The position numbers were made by a program, and so were the translations under genes. This document shows positions 43,057 to 51,863 of a stretch of DNA of 64,000 nt, piece by piece. The stretch is taken from the NCBI GenBank assembly GCA_037190665.1, contig JBBCJT010000033.1, positions 23,384 through 87,383 of the forward strand, read 5' to 3'. Every line of letters begins with the position of its first letter. Position 1 is the first letter of the stretch. Source of the stretch: JBBCJT01 sp037190665. Lineage in GTDB: Bacteria > Pseudomonadota > Alphaproteobacteria > Acetobacterales > Acetobacteraceae. The notes beneath the pieces were generated by a model that worked only from the letters and a program-made list of their open reading frames with translations, was not told where the DNA came from and searched no databases.

Positions 43057-43683
43057 TCAGCCGGGGCGTGGCGGTATGCCACGGTCGGCAATCTCGCGCA
43101 CAAGCTTGCGGCGCATGGCCACTGCGAAATCGTCGTAGCTGGCCACCGCCATGGCGAAGGCTGACGGCCCGGCGATCACCTCCGCCTCGTAGTAGGCGAG
43201 CAGGTCCGGCTCCTCGTCGAGGATGGCGAGGCCGTTGATGCCCACGTCCGCGGCGGCCGCGAAGTCGCGCACGGACGCGGCCGAGATGCCGGCGTTGGAC
43301 CGCCCGTCGCCCGCCACGTCGATCACCGTGCGGACGGGCGCGAAGGGCACGCGGGCGAGCAGCGCCAGGGCATGGCGCAGCGCCTCCCCCAACGCCGTCG
43401 CGCCGGGGCGGATGGTGCGGGGCGCGTTGTCGATCGCCTCGGCGAAGGTCGCGGCATCCGCCTCGGTACGGATCGCCTGCCATTCCACGGCGACCTCCTG
43501 CGCGCCGCGGCCGGACCAGAAGGTCGCCGCCGCCGCCATTCCACCGGCGGGAAGGGCGCCGGCCACTTCCGGCGCCCGGAACGCCGCGGCCGTGCCGCCA
43601 AGGATCAGCAGGAACTCGCGCGGGTCCACGCTGGCGGAGGCGTCGAAGGCAAGCACGAGCGCGAGGTCGACCGGATCAGCCAT
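43057..43683 (-). CDS. DUF1194 (von Willebrand factor A-like) protein
   Basis: A 208-aa protein with a VWA-like metal site: VLAFDASASVDPREF gives the DxSxS motif, and TVIDVAGDGRSNAG is the later strand. This is the DUF1194 family of alphaproteobacteria, function unknown. No signal peptide is seen at the chosen start MADPVDLAL. It is upstream of and probably co-transcribed with the PhnW-like gene. Confidence 0.85.
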   Translation of the reverse strand: MADPVDLALVLAFDASASVDPREFLLILGGTAAAFRAPEVAGALPAGGMAAAATFWSGRGAQEVAVEWQAIRTEADAATFAEAIDNAPRTIRPGATALGEALRHALALLARVPFAPVRTVIDVAGDGRSNAGISAASVRDFAAAADVGINGLAILDEEPDLLAYYEAEVIAGPSAFAMAVASYDDFAVAMRRKLVREIADRGIPPRPG

Positions 43684-43766
43684 CGGCCGGACCGCAGCAC
43701 GCGGCGCGGCCTTGGTCCACCTCCGCCGCTGCGCCTAGTGTGCGGGCGGGACAGAGGACCACGACG

Positions 43767-44801
43767 ATGCGCAAGCTGATGGCCGCGCGCGCGTTGCCGG
43801 CGCTGGCGGGGACCGCCGCGCCGCGAGGCGATCCGCGCCGCCGGGCGTGCCGGATCATCTCCGGCGACGCGACCGGCGCGACTGCGCGCATCGCCATGCA
43901 GCAGCGCGCGGAGAAGCTGAACCGCGGCGGCGGCGGTTACGTCGCACGACAGCCGCAAGGACTGGCCGGACCGGACCTCACTCCTGTCGCCCCGACCTTC
44001 ACCGCCCACAACGCGGCACAGCGCCGTGCGGAGAAGCTTAGCCGCAACGGGGGGAGCGGCCACGTCGCACGACAGTCAGAAAGGCTGGCCAAGCCAAGCC
44101 TCATGCCAGTCACCACAACTTTCATCGTCCGCAACATGGCGCACAAACATGTGCGGAAGCTGAACCGCGGCGGCGGCAACGCCTGCGTCGCACGACAGCC
44201 GGAAGGACTTGCCGGGCCAAGCATCACGCCAGCCGCCGCGACCTTCGTCGCCCGCAACGAGGCACAGAACCTTGCGCAAAAGCCGAGCCGCAGCGGCGGC
44301 AGCGCCTGCGTCGTGCGGCAGACGGAAAGGCCGGCCGGACCAGGCTTCACGCCGGCGGCCGCAGTCTTCATCGCCCGCAACATGGCGCACAAGCATGCGC
44401 AGAAGCTAAACCGCAGTGGCGGCAGCACCTACGTCGGCCGACAGCCGGAAACGCTGGCCGGGCCGGGCCTCACGCCAGCCGCCGCGACCTTCGTCGCCCG
44501 CAACGCGGCACAGAATCTTGCCCAAAAGCCGCGCCGCAGCGGCGGCAGCGCCTGCGTCGTACGGCAGGCGGAAAGGCCGGCCGGACCAGGCTTCGCGCCA
44601 ACGGCCGCAGTCCTCATCGCCCGCGACGCGGCGCACAAGCATGCGCAGAAGCTAAACCGCAGCGGCGGCAGCACCTACGTCGGCCGACAGCCGGAAACGC
44701 TGGCCAGACCGGGCCTCACGCCCGTCGCCCCGACCTTCATCGCCCGCAACGCGGCGCCGCAGCGCCACGCCGACACCCAGCCGGAACAGGAAACGGAATG
44801 A
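43767..44801 (+). CDS. Tandem-repeat protein, 41-residue units
   Basis: A 344-aa ORF made almost entirely of seven 41-residue (123-bp) repeats. Each has the form RQ.E.LAGP..TPAAATFVAR, then N.A...AQKL.RSGGS..V. From the third unit on, alternating units resemble each other more, giving a 246-bp higher-order period. The start is Met at 43767 (MRKLMAARALPALA) with GAGG upstream; a GTG at 43740 is possible. The stop overlaps the next start (ATGA). Reverse frames are open too because the unit length is divisible by three, so coding status is not certain. No family recognised. Confidence 0.5.
   Translation: MRKLMAARALPALAGTAAPRGDPRRRACRIISGDATGATARIAMQQRAEKLNRGGGGYVARQPQGLAGPDLTPVAPTFTAHNAAQRRAEKLSRNGGSGHVARQSERLAKPSLMPVTTTFIVRNMAHKHVRKLNRGGGNACVARQPEGLAGPSITPAAATFVARNEAQNLAQKPSRSGGSACVVRQTERPAGPGFTPAAAVFIARNMAHKHAQKLNRSGGSTYVGRQPETLAGPGLTPAAATFVARNAAQNLAQKPRRSGGSACVVRQAERPAGPGFAPTAAVLIARDAAHKHAQKLNRSGGSTYVGRQPETLARPGLTPVAPTFIARNAAPQRHADTQPEQETE
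43950..44745. repeat. 123-bp minisatellite, about 6.5 copies
   Basis: The DNA repeats every 123 bp; typical landmarks are CGACAGCCGGAA, GCC(G)GGCC, GCCGCGACCTTC and CGCCCGCAAC, each recurring at about 123-bp steps (for example ACAGCCGGAA at 44198, 44444 and 44690, two units apart). Copies separated by 246 bp are nearly identical, which points to recent duplication of a two-unit block. Confidence 0.85.
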
Positions 44802-45961
44802 CCCTGCCGCTCGCGCGCATCCGCGTGCTCGACCTCACGCTGGCGCGTGCCGGCCCCACCGCGGTGCGCCACCTCGCCGACTGGGGCGCGGATGTTATCC
44901 GCGTCGAACCGCCCGCCGCGGAATCGGAGGAGATCAGCGGCCGGCGCGACGGGTTCGACTTCCAGAACCTGCACCGCAACAAGCGCGCGATCCGGCTGAA
45001 CCTGAAGGACAAGGCCGGGCACGAGGCGTTCATGAAGCTCGTCGCCACCGCCGATGTGGTGATCGAGAACATGCGCGCGCGGGTGAAGCACCGGCTGCGC
45101 ATCGCGTATGACGACCTGCGCGCGGTCAACCCGCGCATCGTCCTCGCCTCGATCAGCGGCTTCGGCCAGACCGGCCCGTATGGCCATCGCGCGGGCGTGG
45201 ACCAGATCGCGCAGGGGATGGGCGGGCTGATGTCGATCACCGGCGCGCCGGGCGGCGGGCCGATGCGCGTGGGCATCCCGATCGCGGACCTCACCGCCGG
45301 CAACCTGCTCGCGCTCGGCGTGATGGTGGCACTGTTCGAGCGTGAGGTGACCGGCGTGGGCCGGTGGGTCCACACCTCGCTGCTGGAAAGCCAGGTCTTC
45401 ATGCTGGATTTCCAGGCCTCGCGCTGGCTGATGGCGCAGCAGGTCGCGGGGCAGGCGGGCAACGACCATCCCACCGGCATCCCCACCGGCGTGTTCCCGG
45501 CCTCCGACGGGCAGATCAACATCGCCGCCTCCTCGGGCCGGTTGTGGGAGCGGTTCTGCGACGCGGTCGGCCATCCGGAATGGCGCACGCATCCCGAATG
45601 GTCCTCGCAGGCCGGCCGGTCGAAGGACCGCGCCGCGATCAACGCCGCCATCGCGGAGGTCACGAAGCACAAGCCCGCCGCGCACTGGATCGAACTGTTC
45701 GAGGAAGCGGGCATTCCCTGCGGGCCGATCAACACGATCGACCGCGTCTTCGCCGATCCGCAGGTGCAGCATCTCGGCATGGCGCGGAAGATGCCGGGCA
45801 AGGACGTGTCCGCGGTGGCAAGCGCCATCAACCTCGAAGGCGTCAGCAAGGACATCCGCACGCCCGTGCCCGGCAGCGGCGAGCACACGGAACAGGTGCT
45901 CGCCGAACTCGGCTACGACGCGGCCGCGATCGCGAAGCTGCGGGAGGCCGGCGCGATCTGA
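44798..45961 (+). CDS. CaiB/BaiF family III CoA-transferase
   Basis: A 387-aa type III CoA-transferase. Blocks: IRVLDLTLARAGPTAVRHLA, DFQNLHRNKRAIRLNLKDKA, ADVVIENMRARVKHRLRIAY, ISGFGQTGPYGHRAGVDQIA, and the catalytic Asp164 in IPIADLTAGNLLALG. It should transfer CoA between an acyl-CoA and a free carboxylate. It is coupled by ATGA to the repeat ORF and overlaps the GNAT gene by one base, followed by a crotonase gene: a plausible acyl-CoA pathway operon. Confidence 0.92.
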   Translation: MTLPLARIRVLDLTLARAGPTAVRHLADWGADVIRVEPPAAESEEISGRRDGFDFQNLHRNKRAIRLNLKDKAGHEAFMKLVATADVVIENMRARVKHRLRIAYDDLRAVNPRIVLASISGFGQTGPYGHRAGVDQIAQGMGGLMSITGAPGGGPMRVGIPIADLTAGNLLALGVMVALFEREVTGVGRWVHTSLLESQVFMLDFQASRWLMAQQVAGQAGNDHPTGIPTGVFPASDGQINIAASSGRLWERFCDAVGHPEWRTHPEWSSQAGRSKDRAAINAAIAEVTKHKPAAHWIELFEEAGIPCGPINTIDRVFADPQVQHLGMARKMPGKDVSAVASAINLEGVSKDIRTPVPGSGEHTEQVLAELGYDAAAIAKLREAGAI

Positions 45962-46431
45962 TGCGCATCCGCTCCGCCCTTCCCGCCGACCGTCCCACCC
46001 TGCTGCAGCTCAATGCCGAGCTGCAGGAAGTGGAGCGGCGCTTCCGTCCCATCCGCCGCCCCGGCGACGAGATGACGGAGGAATACTGGGCCTTCACCGA
46101 AAGCCGCGTCGCCGCGCATGACGGCGCGATCCTCGTCGCGGAGGACGAGCACGGCATCGCCGGAGTCTGCGTCTGCTACGTCGATGCCGACATGCTCGAC
46201 AGCATCCGCCCGGAGCTGTGCGTGCAGGACCTGATCGTCGTCGAACGCGCGCGCGGCCTCGGCGTGGGCCGGGCGCTGGTCGCGGCCGCGGAGGAGCACG
46301 CCCGTGCGCGCGGCATCGTGCGCATCATCGTCACCGCCATGATCGCCAACGAGGCGGCGATGCGGACCTATCAGGCGCTGGGCTACGCGCCGCAATTCAC
46401 CACCTTCGAACGCATGCTGGAGACGCCATGA
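45961..46431 (+). CDS. GNAT-family N-acetyltransferase
   Basis: A 156-aa protein with the GNAT acetyl-CoA motif: LCVQDLIVVERARGLGVGRA, then LVAAAEEHARARGIVRIIVT and AMRTYQALGYAPQFTTFERM. Start 45961 shares its A with the CoA-transferase stop. Substrate unknown. It overlaps the crotonase start by 4 bp (ATGA). Confidence 0.88.
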   Translation: MRIRSALPADRPTLLQLNAELQEVERRFRPIRRPGDEMTEEYWAFTESRVAAHDGAILVAEDEHGIAGVCVCYVDADMLDSIRPELCVQDLIVVERARGLGVGRALVAAAEEHARARGIVRIIVTAMIANEAAMRTYQALGYAPQFTTFERMLETP

Positions 46432-47228
46432 CCACCGCCCACGCCAACGGGAAGATGCTGTCCGATATCGCCGATGGCATCGGGACCATCACCATCAACC
46501 AGCCCGAGAAGCGCAACGCCATGTCGGTGGAGATGTGGGGGGCGATGGGCGATATCCTCGACGCCTTCGCCGCCGATGGCGCCGTGCGCGTCTGCGTGAT
46601 GCAGGGCGCGGGGGACAAGGCGTTCATCTCCGGCGCGGATATCAGCCAGTTCGACAAGGTACGCAGCAGCGCGGCCGCGCAGAAGGAGTACGACAGGATG
46701 ACCAGCGGCGGGCGCGCGAAGCTCGCCGCCTTTCCCAAGCCGCTGATCGCGAAGATCCGTGGCTTCTGCCTCGGCGGCGGGCTGGGCGTGGCGATGCAGG
46801 CGGACCTCCGCTTCGCGTCCGAGGACGCGCAGTTCGGCATCCCGGCGGCGAAGCTCGGCATCGCCTACGGGTTCGAGGTGACGCGGCGGCTGGTCTCCCT
46901 CGTCGGGCCGGCCGAGGCGCGGCTGCTGCTGATGACGGGCGACCGCATCCCGGCCGTGGAGGCGCGGCGGATCGGCCTCGTCAACCGCGTGTTCCCGGTC
47001 GCCGAACTGGATGCGGCGGTGTCGCGGCTGGCGGCGACGATCGCCGGCAACGCGCCGCTGTCGGTGCGCGCGGCGAAGCTGATCGTCGCGCAGACGGTGC
47101 GCGATCCGGAGCAGCGGGACATGGCGGCGGTGGATGCGGTCATGGCGCAGTGCTTCGACAGCGCGGATTACCGCGAGGGGCGCACGGCGTTCATGGAGAA
47201 GCGGAAGGCGGTCTTCACCGGAGCCTGA
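46428..47228 (+). CDS. Crotonase-superfamily protein lacking both hydratase glutamates
   Basis: A 266-aa enoyl-CoA hydratase/isomerase-fold protein. The oxyanion-hole strands are present (KAFISGADISQF, GFCLGGGLGVAMQADLRFAS). At positions of the two catalytic glutamates of classical hydratases there are Gly120 (GGGLG in place of GGGCE) and Ala140 (GIPAAKLG in place of GQPE). It is therefore unlikely to be a simple enoyl-CoA hydratase; another crotonase reaction is more likely. Last gene of the operon. Confidence 0.88.
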   Translation: MTTAHANGKMLSDIADGIGTITINQPEKRNAMSVEMWGAMGDILDAFAADGAVRVCVMQGAGDKAFISGADISQFDKVRSSAAAQKEYDRMTSGGRAKLAAFPKPLIAKIRGFCLGGGLGVAMQADLRFASEDAQFGIPAAKLGIAYGFEVTRRLVSLVGPAEARLLLMTGDRIPAVEARRIGLVNRVFPVAELDAAVSRLAATIAGNAPLSVRAAKLIVAQTVRDPEQRDMAAVDAVMAQCFDSADYREGRTAFMEKRKAVFTGA

Positions 47229-47617
47229 GGGGCCGGCTGCGCGCTTTAGCGTTTTAGGGTTTTAGCCCCGGAGCGGAGGCGGGGGGCTGGGCGTTGATAA
47301 TATTCCTATAGCCGGACAGGATGCGCGGGTAAAGCGCCATAGCCGACAGCGCGTGCCCGCTGCGCGACGACACGGCACGCCTTCCTCTCCCGCATGCGGG
47401 AGAGGGCCGGGGTGAGGGTCGATCCATCAGCACCACTGCGCGGTTTCGTCTCCGCGTAAACCCCCCTCACCCTGTCCCTCTCCCGCCCGGCGGGAGAGGG
47501 GACCTTGCGCGATGCTTCCTGCCTCAGTCCCAAAGCCCCCCACCAACACACCCCCTCCCCGCCTGCCTGCGAGGACCGGCGCAAGGGTCCTTGCACCCAC
47601 CAACGCATAAAGATATC
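47229..47617. repeat. Gap with a pair of REP-like palindromes
   Basis: No gene. Two copies of the palindromic repeat in opposite orientation: 47383-47420 (CCTCTCCCGCATGCGGGAGA then GGGCCGGGGTGAGGGTC) and 47461-47501 (CCCTCACCCTGTCCCTCTCC then CGCCCGGCGGGAGAGGGG). The inverted pair after an operon resembles a BIME and may end transcription of the crotonase operon. Confidence 0.6.
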
Positions 47618-47850
47618 CTTATGTCGTGACGGTCCCGCGCGAGCGGGCGAGAGAGGGAACGCCGTGCGCGCGCGGCGGGGGCGGGCTCCGTCCCGGTGCG
47701 CAAGTCGGCGGCTGCCCCCGCAACTGTCAGCGGCAACAAGCCGCCCCTGCGCCCCCGCGGCGCAGCCACTGGGCCCGAGCAGCCCGGGAAGGCCGGGGCG
47801 GCGGCGCGAGCGGCCGCGAGCCAGGAAACCTGCCGTCGCGGGCAGACCAT
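47618..47850 (+). promoter_or_regulatory. Cobalamin riboswitch upstream of metE
   Basis: Conserved elements of the B12 aptamer are in order: GGTGCGCAAGTCGGCGGCTG then CCCCCGCAACTGT (47695-47727), GCCACTGGG (47765-47773), CCCGGGAAGGC (47783-47793) and the B12 box GAGCCAGGAAACCTGCC (47818-47834). The aptamer ends about 40 bp before metE. When cobalamin is bound, metE should be shut off, since a B12-dependent enzyme can replace it. Outer boundaries are approximate. Confidence 0.92.
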
Positions 47851-47888
47851 GCGGCCGGGCGGGGTGCACCGGACGCGGAGTGACGACG

Positions 47889-50183
47889 ATGGCGATCGCC
47901 ACCAATCTCGGCTTCCCGCGCATCGGGCGCCGGCGCGAACTGAAGGCCGCGCTCGAATCCTTCTGGGCGGGACGCAGCGACGAAGCCGCGCTGCTCGCCG
48001 AAGCGGCCCGGCTGCGCGATGTGCACTGGGCGGCGCAGCAGGCGGCCGGCATCGGCCACATCCCCTCCGGCGAATTCGCGCTCTACGACCACGTGCTCGA
48101 TACCGCCTGCATGGTCGGCGCGATCCCGTCCGGCTACGGCTGGCAGGGTGGCCCGGTTTCGCTCGCGACGTATTTCGCGCTGGCCCGCGGCGTCTCGCAT
48201 GCGCCGGGTTGCGGCTGCGGCGCGCATGGCGCGGCGCTCGAGATGACCAAGTGGTTCGACACGAACTACCACTACCTGGTCCCGCAACTGTCGCGCGCCA
48301 CGCGCTTCGCGCTGACGGAGAACCGTCCGCTCGCCGCCTTCCGCGAGGCGCTGGCGCTGAACCGGCGCACGCGGCCGGTGCTGCTCGGCCCCGTCACCTT
48401 CCTGCTGCTGTCGAAGACCACCGACGGGTCCGATCCGCTCGACCTGCTCGACCGGCTGCTCCCCGTCTATGCGGAGATCCTCTCCGGGCTCGAAGGCGCG
48501 GGCGCGGGCTGGGTGCAGATCGACGAGCCGGCGCTGGTGCTCGACCTGCCGGCCCGCGCGCAGGCCGCGTTCATCCGTGCCTATGCCACGCTGCGCGAGG
48601 CCGCGCCGAAGCTCGACCTGCTGGTCGCGAGCTACTTCGGCGCGCTGGGCGACAACCTGCCGACCGCGCTCGTGCTGCCGGTCAGCGGGCTGCATGTCGA
48701 TCTGGTGCGCGCGCCGGAACAGCTCGATGCGGTGCTCGCGGGTGCGCGCGCGGACCAGACGCTCTCGCTGGGCGTGGTGGACGGGCGCAATGTCTGGCGC
48801 ACCGACCTCGCCGCCGCGCATGCGCTGCTGAAGCGCGCCGCCGATGCGCGCGGGGCGCGGCAGATCATGGTCGCGCCGTCCTGCTCGCTGCTGCACGTGC
48901 CCGTCGATCTCGCGCAGGAAACCGGGCTCGATCCGGTGCTGGCGGGCGGGCTCGCCTTCGCGACGCAGAAGCTGAAGGAGATCGCCACCCTCACCCGCGC
49001 GCTCGATGACGGCATCGGCGCGGTGAAGGCGGAGTTCGACGCGGCGGCGAAGGCGCTGGCCGCGCTGCGCGACGATCCGCGCCGCAACGACGCGGCCGTT
49101 GCCGCGCGGCTCGCGGCCGCGACGCCGGAGATGGCCCGCCGCGCCACCCCGCACGCGGCGCGGCGGCAGGCGCAGCAGGAACGGCTGCACCTGCCCGCCT
49201 ACCCCACCACCACCATCGGCTCCTTCCCGCAGACCGCCGAGGTCCGCGCGGCGCGCGCCAAGGCGGCCGCCGATCCCGCCGGCTATGACGCGGCGATCGC
49301 CGCATGGATCGCGGACGCGGTGCGCTGGCAGGAGGAAGCCGGGCTCGACGTGCTCGTGCATGGCGAGTTCGAGCGCAACGACATGGTGAAGTATTTCGGC
49401 GAACGCCTCGCCGGCTATGCCTTCACCAGGCACGGCTGGGTGCAGTCCTACGGGTCCCGCTGCGTGGCGCCGCCGATCATCTGGGGCGATGTCTCCCGCC
49501 CCGAACCGATGACGCTGCGCTGGACCCGTCACGCGCAGTCGCTGACCGACCGGCCGATGAAGGGCATGCTCACCGGGCCGGTGACGATGCTGCAATGGTC
49601 CTTCGCGCGCACCGACCTGAAGCGTCGCGACATCTGCCGCCAGATCGCCTTCGCGCTGCGCGACGAGGTGGACGACCTCGCGCAGGACGGCATCGCGGTG
49701 ATCCAGGTGGACGAGCCGGCGTTCCGCGAGGGCCTGCCGCTGCGTGATGCGGATCGTGCGGACTATCTCGGCTGGGCAGCGGAATGCTTCCGCCTCGCCA
49801 CGAGCGGGGTGCCGGACGCGACCGCGATCCACACCCACATGTGCTACAGCGAGTTCGGCGACATCCTCGACGCCATCGCCGCCCTCGATGCGGATGCGAT
49901 CAGCATCGAGACGGCGCGCAGCCGCATGGAGCTGCTGGAGGCGTTCGCCGGCGGCGCCTATCCGAACGAGATCGGCCCGGGCGTGTGGGACATCCACTCG
50001 CCGCGCGTGCCGGACGCGGCGGAGATGACGGCGCTGCTGCGCCTCGCGCGCGAACGGCTCGCGCCGTGGCAGATCTGGGTGAACCCGGATTGCGGGCTGA
50101 AGACGCGGCGGTGGGAGGAAGTGCGCCCCGCCATCGCCAACATGGTCGCCGCCGCGCGCACGCTGCGGGCGGAAGCGGCGTAG
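47889..50183 (+). CDS. metE: MetE, cobalamin-independent methionine synthase
   Basis: Transfers methyl from 5-methyltetrahydropteroyl-triglutamate to homocysteine, the last step of methionine synthesis. 764 aa, as expected. The N-terminus is TNLGFPRIGRRRELKAALES; the catalytic C-terminal barrel has the zinc ligands in HTHMCYSEFGD (His, Cys), the Glu in SIETARS, and Cys in NPDCGLKTRRW, plus TTTIGSFPQTAEVRAAR. ATG 47889 was chosen; the frame is open far upstream through the riboswitch but lacks protein character there. Confidence 0.97.
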   Translation: MAIATNLGFPRIGRRRELKAALESFWAGRSDEAALLAEAARLRDVHWAAQQAAGIGHIPSGEFALYDHVLDTACMVGAIPSGYGWQGGPVSLATYFALARGVSHAPGCGCGAHGAALEMTKWFDTNYHYLVPQLSRATRFALTENRPLAAFREALALNRRTRPVLLGPVTFLLLSKTTDGSDPLDLLDRLLPVYAEILSGLEGAGAGWVQIDEPALVLDLPARAQAAFIRAYATLREAAPKLDLLVASYFGALGDNLPTALVLPVSGLHVDLVRAPEQLDAVLAGARADQTLSLGVVDGRNVWRTDLAAAHALLKRAADARGARQIMVAPSCSLLHVPVDLAQETGLDPVLAGGLAFATQKLKEIATLTRALDDGIGAVKAEFDAAAKALAALRDDPRRNDAAVAARLAAATPEMARRATPHAARRQAQQERLHLPAYPTTTIGSFPQTAEVRAARAKAAADPAGYDAAIAAWIADAVRWQEEAGLDVLVHGEFERNDMVKYFGERLAGYAFTRHGWVQSYGSRCVAPPIIWGDVSRPEPMTLRWTRHAQSLTDRPMKGMLTGPVTMLQWSFARTDLKRRDICRQIAFALRDEVDDLAQDGIAVIQVDEPAFREGLPLRDADRADYLGWAAECFRLATSGVPDATAIHTHMCYSEFGDILDAIAALDADAISIETARSRMELLEAFAGGAYPNEIGPGVWDIHSPRVPDAAEMTALLRLARERLAPWQIWVNPDCGLKTRRWEEVRPAIANMVAAARTLRAEAA

Positions 50184-50317
50184 CCCACACACGACGGACG
50201 CGGCGGGGCCTCCCGGTCACGCCGCGTCCGGCACCGCCTGCCGCCCCTCCCCGCGCGAAGCCACCTTGCCCCGCCCGCCCGGTGCGGTGAACTTCGGACG
50301 ACATGAGGGAGCCAGAC

Positions 50318-51835
50318 ATGTCCCAGACCATCGCTGCCCGCGCCGCCGCCGTGCTCGACCGCCTCGGCGTTCCGGCCGGGGCCTATACCGGCGGCAGCCT
50401 CGCGAGCTTCACCCCCGTCACGGGCGAGCGGATCGGAAACCTCGCAGCCGATACCGCCGACAGCACCCGGGCGGCCATCGCCCGCGCCAAAGCGGCCTTC
50501 GAGATCTGGCGCACCGTCCCCGCCCCGAGGCGCGGCGAGCTGGTCCGCCTTCTCGGCGAGGAACTGCGCGCGGCGAAGGAGGATCTCGGCGCGCTGGTCT
50601 CGATCGAGGCGGGCAAGATCCCCTCCGAGGGGCTGGGCGAAGTGCAGGAGATGATCGACATCTGCGACTTCGCGGTGGGCCTCTCCCGCCAGCTCTACGG
50701 CCTGACCATCGCATCGGAACGTCCCGGGCACCGGATGATGGAGAGCTGGCATCCGCTGGGCGTGGTCGGCGTGATCTCGGCCTTCAACTTCCCGGTCGCG
50801 GTCTGGTCCTGGAACGCCGCCCTCGCGCTCGTCTGCGGCAACGCGGTGATCTGGAAGCCGTCGGAGAAGACGCCGCTGACGGCGCTGGCGAGCCAGGCGA
50901 TCTTCGACCGCGCGCTGAAGCGGTTCGGCGACGCGCCCGAAGGGCTGAGCCAGGTGCTGGTCGGCGGGCCGGATGTCGGCGAGGCGCTGGTCACGAGCCC
51001 GGACGTGCCGCTGATCTCCGCCACCGGCTCCACCCGGATGGGCCGCATCGTCGGCCCGAAGGTCGCCGCACGGTTCGGCCGCTCGATCCTGGAACTCGGC
51101 GGCAACAACGCGGGCATCGTCTGCCCCTCGGCCGATCTCGACATGGCGCTGCGCGCCATCGCCTTCGGCGCCATGGGCACGGCGGGCCAGCGTTGCACCA
51201 CGCTGCGGCGGCTGTTCGTGCATGACAGCGTCTACGACGCGCTCATCCCGCGCCTGATCAAGGCGTACGGCTCGGTCACCATCGGCAATCCGCTCGAGGG
51301 CAAGGCACTGGTCGGTCCGCTCGTGGACCGCGCGGCCTTCGATGCGATGGGCAAGGCGCTGGAGGCCGCCCGCGCCGCAGGCGGCAAGGTTCATGGCGGC
51401 GAACGGATCGCGGTCGGCCCCGATACCGCCTTCTACGTGCGGCCGGCGCTGGTGGAGATGCCCGCGCAGACCGGCCCGGTGCCGGAGGAGACATTCGCGC
51501 CGATCCTGTACGTGATGAAGTACGGCGAGCTGGGCGAGGCATTGCGGCTGCACAACGCGGTGGGCGCGGGCCTGTCGTCCTCGATCTTCACGCTGGACCT
51601 GCGCGAGGCGGAGACCTTCCTGTCCGCCGCCGGGTCGGATTGCGGCATCGCCAACGTCAACATCGGCACGTCGGGGGCCGAGATCGGCGGCGCCTTCGGT
51701 GGTGAGAAGGAGACCGGCGGCGGGCGCGAGAGCGGGTCGGACGCCTGGAAGGGCTACATGCGGCGCCAGACGAACACGATCAACTTCTCCACCGCGCTGC
51801 CGCTGGCGCAGGGCGTGGTGTTCGACATCGGCTGA
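50318..51835 (+). CDS. ALDH7-type aldehyde dehydrogenase (aminoadipate semialdehyde dehydrogenase-like)
   Basis: A 505-aa NAD-dependent aldehyde dehydrogenase. The catalytic Cys293 lies in GTAGQRCTTLRRLFVHDSVY and the general-base Glu in SILELGGNNAGIVCP; GVISAFNFPVAVWSWNAALA is the NAD-binding entrance. The GGNNA and GQRCTTLRR.FVH blocks mark the antiquitin (ALDH7) group, which oxidises alpha-aminoadipate semialdehyde in lysine breakdown. Start 50318 (MSQTIAARAAAVL) has GAGGGA upstream. No lysine genes are adjacent. Confidence 0.92.
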   Translation: MSQTIAARAAAVLDRLGVPAGAYTGGSLASFTPVTGERIGNLAADTADSTRAAIARAKAAFEIWRTVPAPRRGELVRLLGEELRAAKEDLGALVSIEAGKIPSEGLGEVQEMIDICDFAVGLSRQLYGLTIASERPGHRMMESWHPLGVVGVISAFNFPVAVWSWNAALALVCGNAVIWKPSEKTPLTALASQAIFDRALKRFGDAPEGLSQVLVGGPDVGEALVTSPDVPLISATGSTRMGRIVGPKVAARFGRSILELGGNNAGIVCPSADLDMALRAIAFGAMGTAGQRCTTLRRLFVHDSVYDALIPRLIKAYGSVTIGNPLEGKALVGPLVDRAAFDAMGKALEAARAAGGKVHGGERIAVGPDTAFYVRPALVEMPAQTGPVPEETFAPILYVMKYGELGEALRLHNAVGAGLSSSIFTLDLREAETFLSAAGSDCGIANVNIGTSGAEIGGAFGGEKETGGGRESGSDAWKGYMRRQTNTINFSTALPLAQGVVFDIG

Positions 51836-51863
51836 GAGAGCGGGACACTGACGCGGCGTGCGA

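Noticed and set aside
43937..44674. Minus-strand Cys/Leu-rich ORFs through the tandem repeats
   Set aside because: They arise because the 123-bp unit is divisible by three. The plus-strand frame has the operon coupling and a better start.
47505..47888. N-terminal extension of metE through the riboswitch
   Set aside because: The frame is open but encodes Arg/Pro/Ala-rich sequence, and the aptamer occupies it; MetE proteins start at the TNLGFPRIG region.
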